Position numbers and translations under genes: made by a program
Shown: positions 28,792 through 37,528 of the stretch, in pieces
How positions within the stretch are numbered: the stretch's first letter is position 1
Layout of the letters: the number at the start of each line of letters is the position of its first letter
Notes under the pieces: generated by a model
Database searches by the model: none
Seen by the model: the letters and a program-made list of their open reading frames with translations, nothing else
What the model was told of the DNA's origin: nothing
Source: Burkholderia savannae
GTDB taxonomy: Bacteria > Pseudomonadota > Gammaproteobacteria > Burkholderiales > Burkholderiaceae
DNA length: 64,000 nt
Direction: 5' to 3'
Assembly (NCBI RefSeq): GCF_001524445.2
Contig: NZ_CP013417.1
Location: 682,001 to 746,000, forward strand

Positions 28792-30639
28792 ATGAAGACA
28801 CAGAAGTCCTTGAAAGACGGTTTCGCGCTCAGATTGGGCAGGGCGGCGCGACCGGTCGCCGCTGCCGCCCTTGCCGCGCTGTTCGTCGCCGCGTGCGGCG
28901 GCGATGACGGAGGCGGCGGCAGCCCGTCGCTCGCGGCCGCGAACGTCGCGAACTCGGCGACGTCCGCGAACGCGACGACGGCCGCCGACGCGACGACCAA
29001 CGCCGCGCTGCCGCCCGATCAGCCGTACATCGACAACGACGTCTACGGCACCGGCCCGAACGATTCCGTGACGGACGCGACGGAAGGCGCGGCGCTCGTG
29101 CACCGGCAGGTGAAGCTCGGCGACCAGACCCTCACCTACACGGCGACGGCCGGCCACCTCGTGACGATCGATCCGATCACGTCGAAGCCGAACGCGAAGA
29201 TGTTCTACGTCGCGTACACGCTCGACAATCCCGATCCGAAGAAGCCGCGCCCCGTCACGTTCTTCTACAACGGCGGCCCGGGTTCGTCGGCGGTTTACCT
29301 GCTGCTCGGCTCGTTCGGGCCGAAGCGGCTGCAGTCGTCGTTCCCGAACTTCACGCCGCCCGCGCCGTACCGGCTGCGCGACAACCCGGAGAGCCTGCTC
29401 GACCGCTCGGATCTCGTGTTCATCAACCCGGTCGGCACCGGCTACTCGGCCGCGATCGCGCCGGCGAAGAACAAGGATTTCTGGGGCGTCGACCAGGACG
29501 CGCACTCGATCGACCGCTTCATCCAGCGCTACCTGACGAAGTACGCGCGCTGGAACTCGCCGAAGTTCCTGTTCGGCGAATCGTACGGCACGGCGCGCAG
29601 CGCGGTGACGTCATGGGTGCTGCATGAGGACGGCATCGAGCTGAACGGGATCACGTTGCAATCGTCGATCCTCGACTACTCGAACGCGGTGAGCGCGATC
29701 GGCATCTTCCCGACGCTCGCGGCCGACGCGTTCTACTGGAACAAGACGACCGTCAGCCCGAAACCGGCCGATCTCGACGCGTACATGGCGCAGGCGCGCA
29801 GTTATGCGGACAACGTGCTCACGCCGCTCGCGCAGGCGCCGAATCCGCAGGACGGGGGCTTCGTCAACGTGCGCCTGAACCTGAACCTCGCGGCCGCGCA
29901 GCAGATGGGCGCATACATCGGCACCGATCCCGTCTCGCTGATCCAGACGTTCGGCAATCCGGCCGCGCTCGGCAACGTGCCGTCGTCGGACGACAACCCG
30001 CCGTACACGTTCTTCCTGACGCTCGTGCCGGGCATCCAGATCGGCCAGTACGACGGACGCGCGAACTACACGGGCAAGGGCATCGCGCCGTACATCCTGC
30101 CGAACTCGGGCAGCAACGATCCGTCGATCAGCAACGTCGGCGGCGCGTACACGGTGCTGTGGAACGACTACATCAACAACGACCTGAAGTACGTGTCGAC
30201 GTCGTCGTTCGTCGATCTGAACGACCAGGTGTTCAACAACTGGGACTTCAGCCACACCGATCCGACGGGCGCGAGCCGCGGCGGCGGCAATACGCTGTAC
30301 ACGGCGGGCGACCTTGCCGCGACGATGAGCCTGAACCCGGACCTCAAGGTGCTGTCGGCGAACGGCTACTTCGATGCGGTGACGCCGTTCCATCAGACCG
30401 AGCTCACGCTGCAGCAGATGCCGCTCGATCCGTCGCTCAAGTCGGCGAACCTGACGATGAAATACTATCCGTCGGGCCACATGATCTATCTGAACGATCA
30501 TTCGCGGATCGCGATGAAGGCGGATCTCGCCACGTTCTACGACGGCGTCCTGGCGGACCGCACGGCGTTGCAGCGCGTGCTGCTGCGTCAGCAGAAGGCG
30601 CTGCAGTTGAAGCAGCAGAAGCAACAGCAGGGGCAGTGA
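28792..30639 (+). CDS. Serine carboxypeptidase-like lipoprotein (peptidase family S10)
   Basis: This protein of 615 residues belongs to the S10 carboxypeptidase family. A lipoprotein signal ends at LFVAAC with Cys35, then GGDDGGGG. The oxyanion block NGGPGSS lies at about 160-166, the nucleophile Ser264 in FGESYGTARS, a candidate Asp in ANGYFDAVTPF and the His in PSGHMIYLND near residue 567. It would trim C-terminal residues from peptides at the cell envelope. The C-terminus is Gln/Lys-rich. The lipobox and the long Ala/Thr/Asn linker suggest a tethered, extended enzyme. Confidence 0.9.
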   Translation: MKTQKSLKDGFALRLGRAARPVAAAALAALFVAACGGDDGGGGSPSLAAANVANSATSANATTAADATTNAALPPDQPYIDNDVYGTGPNDSVTDATEGAALVHRQVKLGDQTLTYTATAGHLVTIDPITSKPNAKMFYVAYTLDNPDPKKPRPVTFFYNGGPGSSAVYLLLGSFGPKRLQSSFPNFTPPAPYRLRDNPESLLDRSDLVFINPVGTGYSAAIAPAKNKDFWGVDQDAHSIDRFIQRYLTKYARWNSPKFLFGESYGTARSAVTSWVLHEDGIELNGITLQSSILDYSNAVSAIGIFPTLAADAFYWNKTTVSPKPADLDAYMAQARSYADNVLTPLAQAPNPQDGGFVNVRLNLNLAAAQQMGAYIGTDPVSLIQTFGNPAALGNVPSSDDNPPYTFFLTLVPGIQIGQYDGRANYTGKGIAPYILPNSGSNDPSISNVGGAYTVLWNDYINNDLKYVSTSSFVDLNDQVFNNWDFSHTDPTGASRGGGNTLYTAGDLAATMSLNPDLKVLSANGYFDAVTPFHQTELTLQQMPLDPSLKSANLTMKYYPSGHMIYLNDHSRIAMKADLATFYDGVLADRTALQRVLLRQQKALQLKQQKQQQGQ

Positions 30640-30733
30640 CGCGGGGCTAGCCGTTTTCGGCCAGGCCGCTCGCCGTCGTCTCGCGACGGCGGGCGGCCAA
30701 CGCTAGGGGGCGGCGGCTTCGCGGCGATCGTTG

Positions 30734-30767
30734 CCTCGCGGGCGCATCGCGCTCGCGAGGTTTTTTT
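30734..30767 (+). terminator. Rho-independent terminator after the S10 peptidase gene
   Basis: CCTCGCGGGCGC pairs imperfectly with GCGCTCGCGAGG across a tiny loop, and seven T residues follow directly. Confidence 0.8.
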
Positions 30768-30821
30768 GCGTGGCGGTTGCGCGAAGGCTGAGTGGCTGCG
30801 TCGAGCCGCGTCGGAGACAGC

Positions 30822-30861
30822 GAAGGGACGAAGGGACGAAGGGACGAGGGGACGAGGAGAC
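30822..30861. repeat. 8-bp tandem repeat GAAGGGAC (5 units)
   Basis: Three perfect GAAGGGAC units are followed by GAGGGGAC and GAGGAGAC. The array lies between convergent genes. Confidence 0.85.
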
Positions 30862-30970
30862 GACGGCTGCGAAGGGTGGCGAGGCGCAGCGATGGGCTGC
30901 GATGGCCGGCGCGGCACCGCACCGCGCGATCGCGGCGCGCCCGACCAACGCCTGGCGCGCGCGATGCGGG

Positions 30971-31765
30971 TCAGGAAAGCACGAGCTTCGCGCCGACCGC
31001 GACGAGCGTCGTCGCGAGAAGCCGGCGCAGCAGCCCTTCGGGCGCGCGCGCCGACAGATGGCTGCCGGCGACGATGCCCGGCACCGAGCCGATCAGCAGC
31101 GACACCAGCATCGACCAGTCGACCGAGCCGAGCATCCAGTGCCCGATGCCGGCGACGAGCGTGAGCGGAACCGCGTGCGCGATGTCGGAGCCGACGATGC
31201 GCGTCGTCGACAGCGCCGGGTACAGCAGCAGCAGGACCGTCACGCCGATCGCGCCCGCGCCGACGGACGTCAGCGACACGAGCACGCCGAGCACGGCGCC
31301 CGTGAGCACGGTCGCGGCGAGCGTGCGCGCCGGGCTTGGCGGCAGCGCGCGCGTGCGCCGCGCGGCGAATGCGGCGAGTTGCGGGCGAAACAGCAGAGAC
31401 AGCGACGTGAGGAGCAGCGCGGCGCCGAGCACGAGCTGGATCATCCGGCTCGTTTCCTGCGAGTGCATGCCGTGCGAATGCAGGAACCACAGCGTGATCG
31501 CGGCGGCGGGCACGCTGCCCGCCGCGAGGCGCCCGGTGATCCGCCATTCGACCGTGCCCTTGAGCCCGTGCACGAAGGTGCCCGTCGCCTTCGTGATCGC
31601 CGCGTACAGCAGATCGGTGCCGACTGCGGTTGCCGGATGCACGTTGAACAGCAGGACGAGGATCGGCGTCATCAGCGAGCCGCCGCCGACGCCCGTCAGA
31701 CCGACGAGGAAACCGACGAGGAGGCCGGACAGGGAGTAGAGCGGATCGATATGAGGCAACGACAT
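30971..31765 (-). CDS. TauE/SafE-family sulfite/anion exporter
   Basis: A 264-residue membrane protein with about eight hydrophobic helices in two TauE repeats. The first begins LSGLLVGFLVGLTGVGGGSL and the second carries AVLGVLVSLTSVGAGAIGVT, the paired G-V-G-GS pattern of the family. Members export sulfite, sulfoacetate or other small anions, or import them; the substrate is unknown. It stands alone. Confidence 0.9.
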   Translation of the reverse strand: MSLPHIDPLYSLSGLLVGFLVGLTGVGGGSLMTPILVLLFNVHPATAVGTDLLYAAITKATGTFVHGLKGTVEWRITGRLAAGSVPAAAITLWFLHSHGMHSQETSRMIQLVLGAALLLTSLSLLFRPQLAAFAARRTRALPPSPARTLAATVLTGAVLGVLVSLTSVGAGAIGVTVLLLLYPALSTTRIVGSDIAHAVPLTLVAGIGHWMLGSVDWSMLVSLLIGSVPGIVAGSHLSARAPEGLLRRLLATTLVAVGAKLVLS

Positions 31766-32248
31766 CGGCGGAGAACGTTAGGCGTTTGAAAGCGACGGCG
31801 CGAGGCGAATCCGACATTGTCGCAAAACTCGCGAGTCGATGCGGAAATGCGCAAAAAGATCGGGGAAGAATCGCGAGGGCGTCGAGCGGACGAAGGCAGT
31901 CAGCCGCGCGCGGCATGCGATGCGAGATCGGGCGTGAAGAGGGCGGCGGCGGACGGCGCGGCCGCACCCCGCCGCCCGCGCGAAGCCGCCGGCGCCGGAG
32001 CTCGATCGCCAGCCGCGAACGATGCGCTCGGAAGGTGTCGCGCGGCGGTGCGCTCGAAGGCGAGCACACACGGCGCAACGCTTAACCGGCGACCGGCGAC
32101 CGGCAACAGACCACAGGCCACAGGCCACAGGCCACAGGCAACCCGCAACCCGCAACCCGCAACCCGCAACCGACAATCGGCAACAGACGAGCCGCACCCC
32201 GCCGCGAGCGATGCGCGCCGCCGGCGCAGCCCGCGTGTTTCGCGCCAC
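31766..32248. other. Intergenic region rich in heptanucleotide repeats
   Basis: No gene is supported in these 483 bases. The main feature is the double 7-bp array listed separately. Confidence 0.55.
32111..32166. repeat. Two adjoining heptanucleotide arrays (CCACAGG then CAACCCG)
   Basis: Four copies of CCACAGG (32111-32138) run straight into four copies of CAACCCG (from 32139). Flanking CGGCAACAGA segments occur on both sides. Both units have period 7, so one array may have grown from the other by slippage and mutation. Confidence 0.85.
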
Positions 32249-33691
32249 TCAATGCGCTGCGCCGCGCAGCTCGGCCGCGGCGTTCGACTGCGCGCGGATG
32301 CGCAGCGCGAACGCGAGGCACGCGGCGGCGGCGGCGAACACGGCGCCGCACGCGAACGCGACGCGATAGCCGCCGTTGAGCGCGACGGGCAGCGCCGCGT
32401 GCGCGGCGACGAGCGAATCGGTGCGCGCGGACGCGACGCTCGCGAGCACCGCGAGGCCGAGCGCGCCGCCCATCATGAACGAGGTGTTGACGATGCCCGA
32501 CGCGAGCCCCGAATCGCTCGGCGCGACGTCGCTCATCGCGGCGAGCAGCACCGGATTGAACGCGACGCCCGCGCCGATGCCGAGGAGCGCCATGCCCGGC
32601 AGCACGTGCGCGACGAAGCCGCCGTCGGCGGGCGCGCGCGCGAAGAGCGCGAGGCCGATCGCGGCGGCCACGAGCCCCGCCGCGATCGGGCCGCGGATGC
32701 CGAAGCGCATCACGATCTTCGCGGACAAGCCGAGCGAGAACGCGGCCATGATGAGGTTCGCGGGCAGGAATGCGAGGCCCACCTCGAGCGGCCCGTAGCC
32801 GAGCACGCGCTGCATGTAGAGCGCGGACAGGAAGAACCACGCGAACATCGCGGCCGCCCACAGCACGCCGATCGCGTTCGCGGCCGCGACGTTGCGCTTC
32901 GCGACGAGCACGAGCGGCATCAGCGGATGCGCGACGCGCGCCTCGATCGCGACGAACGCCGCAAAGAGCGCGGCGGCGCCGGCGAGGAGCGAGACCGTTT
33001 GCGTCGACAGCCAGCCGGCCTCGTTGCCGTTCACGACGCCGTAGACCGCGAGCATCAGCGAAGCCGTCACCGCGACGGCGCCCGCGACGTCGAGCCGCGC
33101 GTCGGCCGCCTGCGCGCGCGCCTTCGGCAGCAGCGCGGCGGACAGCGCGTAGACCACGACGCCGATCGGCAGGTTCACGAGGAAGATCCAGTGCCAGCTG
33201 AGCACGCTCGTGAGGAAGCCGCCGAGCAGCACGCCGAGGCTGCCGCCGCCCGCGCAGACGAAGCCGTAGACGCCCATCGCCCTCGCGCGCTCGCCCGGCT
33301 CGATGAACAGATTCATGATGAGCGACAGCGCGACGGCCGACACGACCGCGCCGCCGAGCCCCTGCACCGCGCGCGCGGCGATCAGCACGGCCTGCGTCTG
33401 CGCGAGCCCGCACGCGAGCGATGCGAGCGTGAAGAGCGTGAGGCCCGCGAGGAACATCCGGCGGTGGCCGTACAGGTCGCCGAGGCGGCCGCCCAGCAGC
33501 AGGCAGCCGCCGAACGTCAGCATGTAGGCGTTCACGATCCAGACGAGCGCGGTTTCGGCGAAGCGCAGGTCCGCGCCGATCGACGGCAGCGCGACGTTGA
33601 CGATCGTCGAGTCGAGCACGATCATCAGCACGCCCAGACAGAGAACGACGAGCGCGTACCAGCGCTTCGGGCCGTGCAGGCCGTGTGTCAT
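32249..33691 (-). CDS. DHA2-family (EmrB/QacA) 14-helix MFS efflux transporter
   Basis: A 480-residue major facilitator exporter with about fourteen predicted helices. The N-terminal motif VLCLGVLMIVLDSTIVNVAL is the DHA2 signature (motif D1-like LDxTIVNVALP). The loop GRLGDLYGHRRMFLAGL is motif A, and LGVLLGGFLTSVLSWHWIFL is motif C of drug/H+ antiporters. Its role is likely export of toxic compounds. No membrane-fusion (EmrA) gene or regulator is adjacent. Confidence 0.9.
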   Translation of the reverse strand: MTHGLHGPKRWYALVVLCLGVLMIVLDSTIVNVALPSIGADLRFAETALVWIVNAYMLTFGGCLLLGGRLGDLYGHRRMFLAGLTLFTLASLACGLAQTQAVLIAARAVQGLGGAVVSAVALSLIMNLFIEPGERARAMGVYGFVCAGGGSLGVLLGGFLTSVLSWHWIFLVNLPIGVVVYALSAALLPKARAQAADARLDVAGAVAVTASLMLAVYGVVNGNEAGWLSTQTVSLLAGAAALFAAFVAIEARVAHPLMPLVLVAKRNVAAANAIGVLWAAAMFAWFFLSALYMQRVLGYGPLEVGLAFLPANLIMAAFSLGLSAKIVMRFGIRGPIAAGLVAAAIGLALFARAPADGGFVAHVLPGMALLGIGAGVAFNPVLLAAMSDVAPSDSGLASGIVNTSFMMGGALGLAVLASVASARTDSLVAAHAALPVALNGGYRVAFACGAVFAAAAACLAFALRIRAQSNAAAELRGAAH

Positions 33692-33818
33692 GGGGAGGCC
33701 TCCGAAGGAAGGGAGGCTGCATTGTAAGCTCGCTGTGAGGCGTCTTGCTGCCGGTTGCTGACAGGCGACGCGTCGTTCGCGCGCGGGCCGCGGCGACGCG
33801 CGGCCCGCGCGCGCAGGC

Positions 33819-34955
33819 TCACCGGCGGAACGTGTCGACGGCGGCGCGGCCGACCGCGGGATCGTCGGTGAAGAAGCCGTCGATGCCCGCGCGCAGGTAC
33901 GCCTGGATCTCGCGCACCGAGCCCGCCGTGTTGCGTGCGCTCGGCGCGCCGCCGTCCTTCAGCGAGCCCGGCAGGAAGTTGTTTTCCGGCCGGAACGTGT
34001 ACGGATGCACGAGCAACCCCGCCTCGTGCGCGTCGCGCACATAGTTCGTCGGCTGCTGCAGCGCGCCGTCGGCGCCCACCGGAATGATCGAGGTCTTGTA
34101 CGGCCCGAGCGCGTTCGCATACGTCGCGATCTCGCGCATCCCGCTTTGCGTCGACAGATCGCCGTAGGTGCGCGCATCGCCCGCCTTCACGAAGTCGTAC
34201 GGCCGTTGCTTCGGCTCGTCCATCAGCTGCACGAGCTTCCAGTTCGGCTGGCTCGCGCCGATGCGGTTGCGGATCGCCTTCAGGTTCGCGACTTCGAACG
34301 ACTGGATGTAGACGGTCGCGTCGCGCGCGGTGTACGGGTCCTGGCGCAGCGCGTCGACGAGGCGGTCCTCGAGCGGCAGGCCGATCGACTGGAAGTAGGT
34401 CGGGTGCTTCGTCTCCGGATAGAGATGGATCGTGCGGCCGACCTGCGCGGACATTTGCTTCGCGAGCGCGACGATCTCGTCGAACGTCGGGATCTCGAAC
34501 TGATCGTTGTACGCGGTGTTCGCCGGACGGTACTGCGGGATGCGCTCGCGCGCGCGCAGCGTCTTCAGCTCGGCGAGCGTGAAATCCTCGGTGAACCAGC
34601 CGGTGAGCGGCACGCCGTCGATCGTCTTCGTCGCCTTGCGGCTCGCGAACTGCGGCAGCGCCGATACGTTCGTCGTGCCCGAGATCTCGTTCTCGTGGCG
34701 CGCGACGAGCACGCCGTCGCGCGTCGCGACGAGGTCCGGCTCGATCACGTCCGCGCCGTCCTCGATCGCCTTGCGGTACGACGCGAGCGTGTGCTCGGGG
34801 CGCAGCGCGCTCGCGCCGCGATGGCCGACCACCTGCACCTTTGCCGAGATCGGCTGCGTGGGGGCGGGGTCGTCGCCGCCGCAGGCGGCGAGCGCGAGCG
34901 TCGCCGCGCACGCGAGCGCGACCGGGGAGAAAGCGAACAAGCGCTTGAAGAACAT
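33819..34955 (-). CDS. glpQ: Glycerophosphodiester phosphodiesterase, lipoprotein
   Basis: This 378-residue member of the GDPD family (GlpQ-like) splits glycerophosphodiesters to glycerol-3-phosphate and an alcohol. The lipobox is LAAC with Cys25, followed by GGDD. Catalytic and metal-binding residues are visible in VVGHRGASALRPEHTLASY and DVIEPDLVATRDGVLVARHE, and the C-terminus has AGIDGFFTDDP. E. coli GlpQ is periplasmic and soluble; this one appears lipid-anchored. The ATG at 34955 is chosen because it gives a clean signal peptide; the frame extends upstream without one. Confidence 0.88.
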   Translation of the reverse strand: MFFKRLFAFSPVALACAATLALAACGGDDPAPTQPISAKVQVVGHRGASALRPEHTLASYRKAIEDGADVIEPDLVATRDGVLVARHENEISGTTNVSALPQFASRKATKTIDGVPLTGWFTEDFTLAELKTLRARERIPQYRPANTAYNDQFEIPTFDEIVALAKQMSAQVGRTIHLYPETKHPTYFQSIGLPLEDRLVDALRQDPYTARDATVYIQSFEVANLKAIRNRIGASQPNWKLVQLMDEPKQRPYDFVKAGDARTYGDLSTQSGMREIATYANALGPYKTSIIPVGADGALQQPTNYVRDAHEAGLLVHPYTFRPENNFLPGSLKDGGAPSARNTAGSVREIQAYLRAGIDGFFTDDPAVGRAAVDTFRR

Positions 34956-35318
34956 GTCGTCGATCCTGTGAAACGAAAACGGGCTTCGAAAAAGGGTGGC
35001 GTCGGCGGCGGGCGTTTGCGCCCGCGCGCCGCGTGCGAGCGCGGCGCATTCCGCGCGGCCTGGGCCGGCCGGGATGCGATCGTCGCAGCGAATGATTACA
35101 TATGTATTACGCATTGCTGTCTATTTTCGTGCGCCGGGCTGACGGCGCAAAGCCGGGTGCCGCGCGCGTCGGTACCGGCGACGAAGGCGCGGCGATGCGG
35201 ATGCGAGCACGTCGTCGGCGCGCGCGAACGCGCGATGGGCCGCCGATCGAAGCCGCGGCGTCGCGCTCCATGCGAGGGAACGCGCGCGATCTCGTCCGGC
35301 TGCCCGTGCAATGCCGCG
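34956..35318. other. Intergenic region
   Basis: I see no gene, repeat or known regulatory site in these 363 bases between the phosphodiesterase and LysE-family genes. Confidence 0.5.
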
Positions 35319-35933
35319 TCAGCGCTCGACGATCGCGGCGACGCCGAGCGCGATGAAGAGCGCGCCCGCGAGATAGCGCCCGGCGATCATCGCCGCGCCG
35401 CCCGGCGTCGCGCGCGTGCGCAGCGGATGCGCGAGCGCGATGCAGGTCAGGTCGGCGAGCGAGAACAGCAGGTTCGCGCTCGCGCCGAGCAGGAAGAGCT
35501 GCCAGCCGACGCCGAGCGGCGCGGCCGGATCGACGAATTGCAGCAGGAACGACAGATAGAACAGCGCCGATTTCGGATTCGACGCCTCGATGAGCGCGCT
35601 CGACGAGATCACGTTCCTCGGCACGGCGGACGGCGCGCCGTCGTCGCCCGCGCGCGAGCGGATGCGCTCGACGCCGAGCCAGACCAGATACGCGCCGCCG
35701 GCGACGCGCAGCGCGTGATAGAGCCACGGCGACGTGTCGAAGACGACGACCGCGCCCACCGCGACCGCGCAGATCTGGACGAATGCGCCGAGATGGATGC
35801 CGAGCGCCGACAGCACGCCCGCGCGTCGGCCGTGCTGCAGCGTCAGCGAGACCGTTTGCAGCAGCGCCGGGCCCGGGATGAAGCCGAAGCCGAGACAGGT
35901 GACAATGAAGGCGAAAGTCGGGTTGACCGTCAT
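35319..35933 (-). CDS. LysE-family amino-acid/metabolite exporter
   Basis: A 204-residue inner-membrane protein with about six helices of the LysE/RhtB family. It begins MTVNPTFAFIVTCLGFGFIP with the hallmark GPALLQTVSLTLQHGRRAGV following, and contains GGAYLVWLGVERIRSR. The family exports amino acids such as lysine, threonine or homoserine lactone. The ATG at 35933 is chosen because TM1 starts at once; the upstream in-frame sequence is not family-like. Confidence 0.88.
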   Translation of the reverse strand: MTVNPTFAFIVTCLGFGFIPGPALLQTVSLTLQHGRRAGVLSALGIHLGAFVQICAVAVGAVVVFDTSPWLYHALRVAGGAYLVWLGVERIRSRAGDDGAPSAVPRNVISSSALIEASNPKSALFYLSFLLQFVDPAAPLGVGWQLFLLGASANLLFSLADLTCIALAHPLRTRATPGGAAMIAGRYLAGALFIALGVAAIVER

Positions 35934-36216
35934 GGGGAATCGCTCGTCGAGGAAACGCGGGACCGGCCGGGCGGCGATGCTCTGCGGCTCGAATCGGCCA
36001 CGGCGCGTATCGACCGACCGCGGCGCGCCGATGCCGCATGCAAGCGCGCCTGCGGCATGCGTGGCACGTGGTGCAATCTGCAGACGAAACGGCCGATCAG
36101 GCGAGCTTAAGGCACGGCGGCGTTGCCGGGCAATCGAAAGATGGCGGCGGGCACGGGACGGCTGGCGCAGGCGTCGCACGTGCGGCTGGCGCGGCGCGCG
36201 ATCCCGGCGCCGCGGC

Positions 36217-36744
36217 TCAGACCCGCTTGTAGAAGAACGTCGTCGCGCACGGCGCGCCGTCGGGCATCAGCGCGTAATCGGGCACGACGCCGACGCGCTG
36301 CCATCCCGCGCGCCGGTAGAGCCGCTCGGCGTCGCCGCCCGTCACCGTGTCGAGCACTAGGACGGTCTTGCCGGCCGCGCGCGCGGCACCGTCGAGCGCG
36401 TCGAGCAGCCGCTGCGCGACGCCGCGGCGCCGCGCGTCGCGATGCACGAGCATCTTGGCGACGTCCGCGCGATGCGGCTGGTTTTCCGGCAAGCGCGTGA
36501 TCATCTGGACCGTGCCGACGATGCGGCCGTCAGCGTGTTGCGCGACGAAGAGCGTGCGATCGCCACGCGCGACGCCATCGGCCACGTCGCGCCAGAACGC
36601 GCGCGCCTTGTCTCGCGCGAGCGGCGCCATGAAGCTCACCGACGCGCCGCCTTCGACGCAATCGATCAGCACGTCGGACAGCGCGTCGATGCACGCGGCC
36701 GCTTCGTTCGGCCCGACGCAGCGCACGTCGATCGAGTCGCTCAT
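36217..36744 (-). CDS. GNAT-family N-acetyltransferase
   Basis: A 175-residue acetyltransferase. The acetyl-CoA loop is MLVHRDARRRGVAQRLLDAL (R/Q-x-x-G-x-A type) and the last part RLYRRAGWQRVGVVPDYALM is the family's motif B. A GGGAGA ribosome site precedes the ATG, which overlaps the stop of the upstream regulator gene by 4 bases. The pair is therefore translationally coupled, and the regulator may sense the same small molecule that the enzyme modifies. Confidence 0.9.
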   Translation of the reverse strand: MSDSIDVRCVGPNEAAACIDALSDVLIDCVEGGASVSFMAPLARDKARAFWRDVADGVARGDRTLFVAQHADGRIVGTVQMITRLPENQPHRADVAKMLVHRDARRRGVAQRLLDALDGAARAAGKTVLVLDTVTGGDAERLYRRAGWQRVGVVPDYALMPDGAPCATTFFYKRV

Positions 36745-37328
36745 TCGATTCTCCCGGCACGGATCGCGTTCGCAGCGGCGAGCGCGACGACGTAGCGCGC
36801 GGCCTTGCGGCCCGGATTGAAGAAGAGGGTCGGGCGATCGACACGCATCGCGAGACAGTCGCCGGCGGCGACGCGCCACGTGCCGTCGCCGCTCGTGATG
36901 TCCATTTCGCCTTCGAGCATCCAGATCTGCTGATGCCAATCCGCGTCTCGCTCGCCGGTGTCGTACGCGACGCGCTCGCCGGGCGGGAACCTCACCTCGA
37001 CGAGCTGCAGCGGCGACGCCACCGCGGGCGACAGGCTGCGGCGCACGTAGCCCGACGCCGGATCTTTCCAGACCGGCTGCTCGGCGGCGCGAGCGAGCGG
37101 CGACGCGGCGTGCGCGTCGCGATCGTCCTCGAACAGCGACGCGAGCGACACGCCGAGCGCATTCGCGAGCCGTTCGAGCACGACGGCCGTCGGGCTGCTT
37201 TGCGCGCGTTCGATGAGCGAGATGTTCGAGCGGCTCACCTTGCTGCGTTCCGCGAGCGCGTCGAGCGAGTAGCCGCGAAGGTCGCGGAGGGCGCGCACGC
37301 GGCGCGCGATCAGTTGGTTGACGTCCAT
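36741..37328 (-). CDS. XRE-family regulator with C-terminal cupin domain
   Basis: This 195-residue regulator has a helix-turn-helix at about residues 10-65 (LRGYSLDALAERSKVSRSNI, SLIERAQSSPTAVVLERLAN) and a cupin sensor domain from about 110 (GERDADWHQQIWMLEGEMDI). Proteins of this build often control amino-acid or polyamine breakdown. The ATG at 37328 is preferred to one 50 codons upstream. It is the first gene of a two-gene operon with the acetyltransferase. Confidence 0.87.
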   Translation of the reverse strand: MDVNQLIARRVRALRDLRGYSLDALAERSKVSRSNISLIERAQSSPTAVVLERLANALGVSLASLFEDDRDAHAASPLARAAEQPVWKDPASGYVRRSLSPAVASPLQLVEVRFPPGERVAYDTGERDADWHQQIWMLEGEMDITSGDGTWRVAAGDCLAMRVDRPTLFFNPGRKAARYVVALAAANAIRAGRIE

Positions 37329-37528
37329 GCAATCCAGAATACTAGATGGCGTGTCGGGCGATGCGATCACGTGCGCATCGAAGGCGCGTTCGGCGGCCGG
37401 ATCGAGCGGATCGCTCGCGCGGCGCGGCGCGGCGCGTTGGCGAAGCGCCGCGCCGCTCGCACCGTCGTACGGCCGCACCGCTGCACCGCCGCCCCCGGCT
37501 CAGGCGGCCGGAGGTGCGACGCTCGGCT

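Larger units (their letters stand above)
30640..30970. other. Intergenic region with terminator and 8-bp repeat
   Basis: These 331 bases separate convergent genes. They contain a terminator and a short tandem repeat (listed) and no gene that I can support. Confidence 0.6.
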
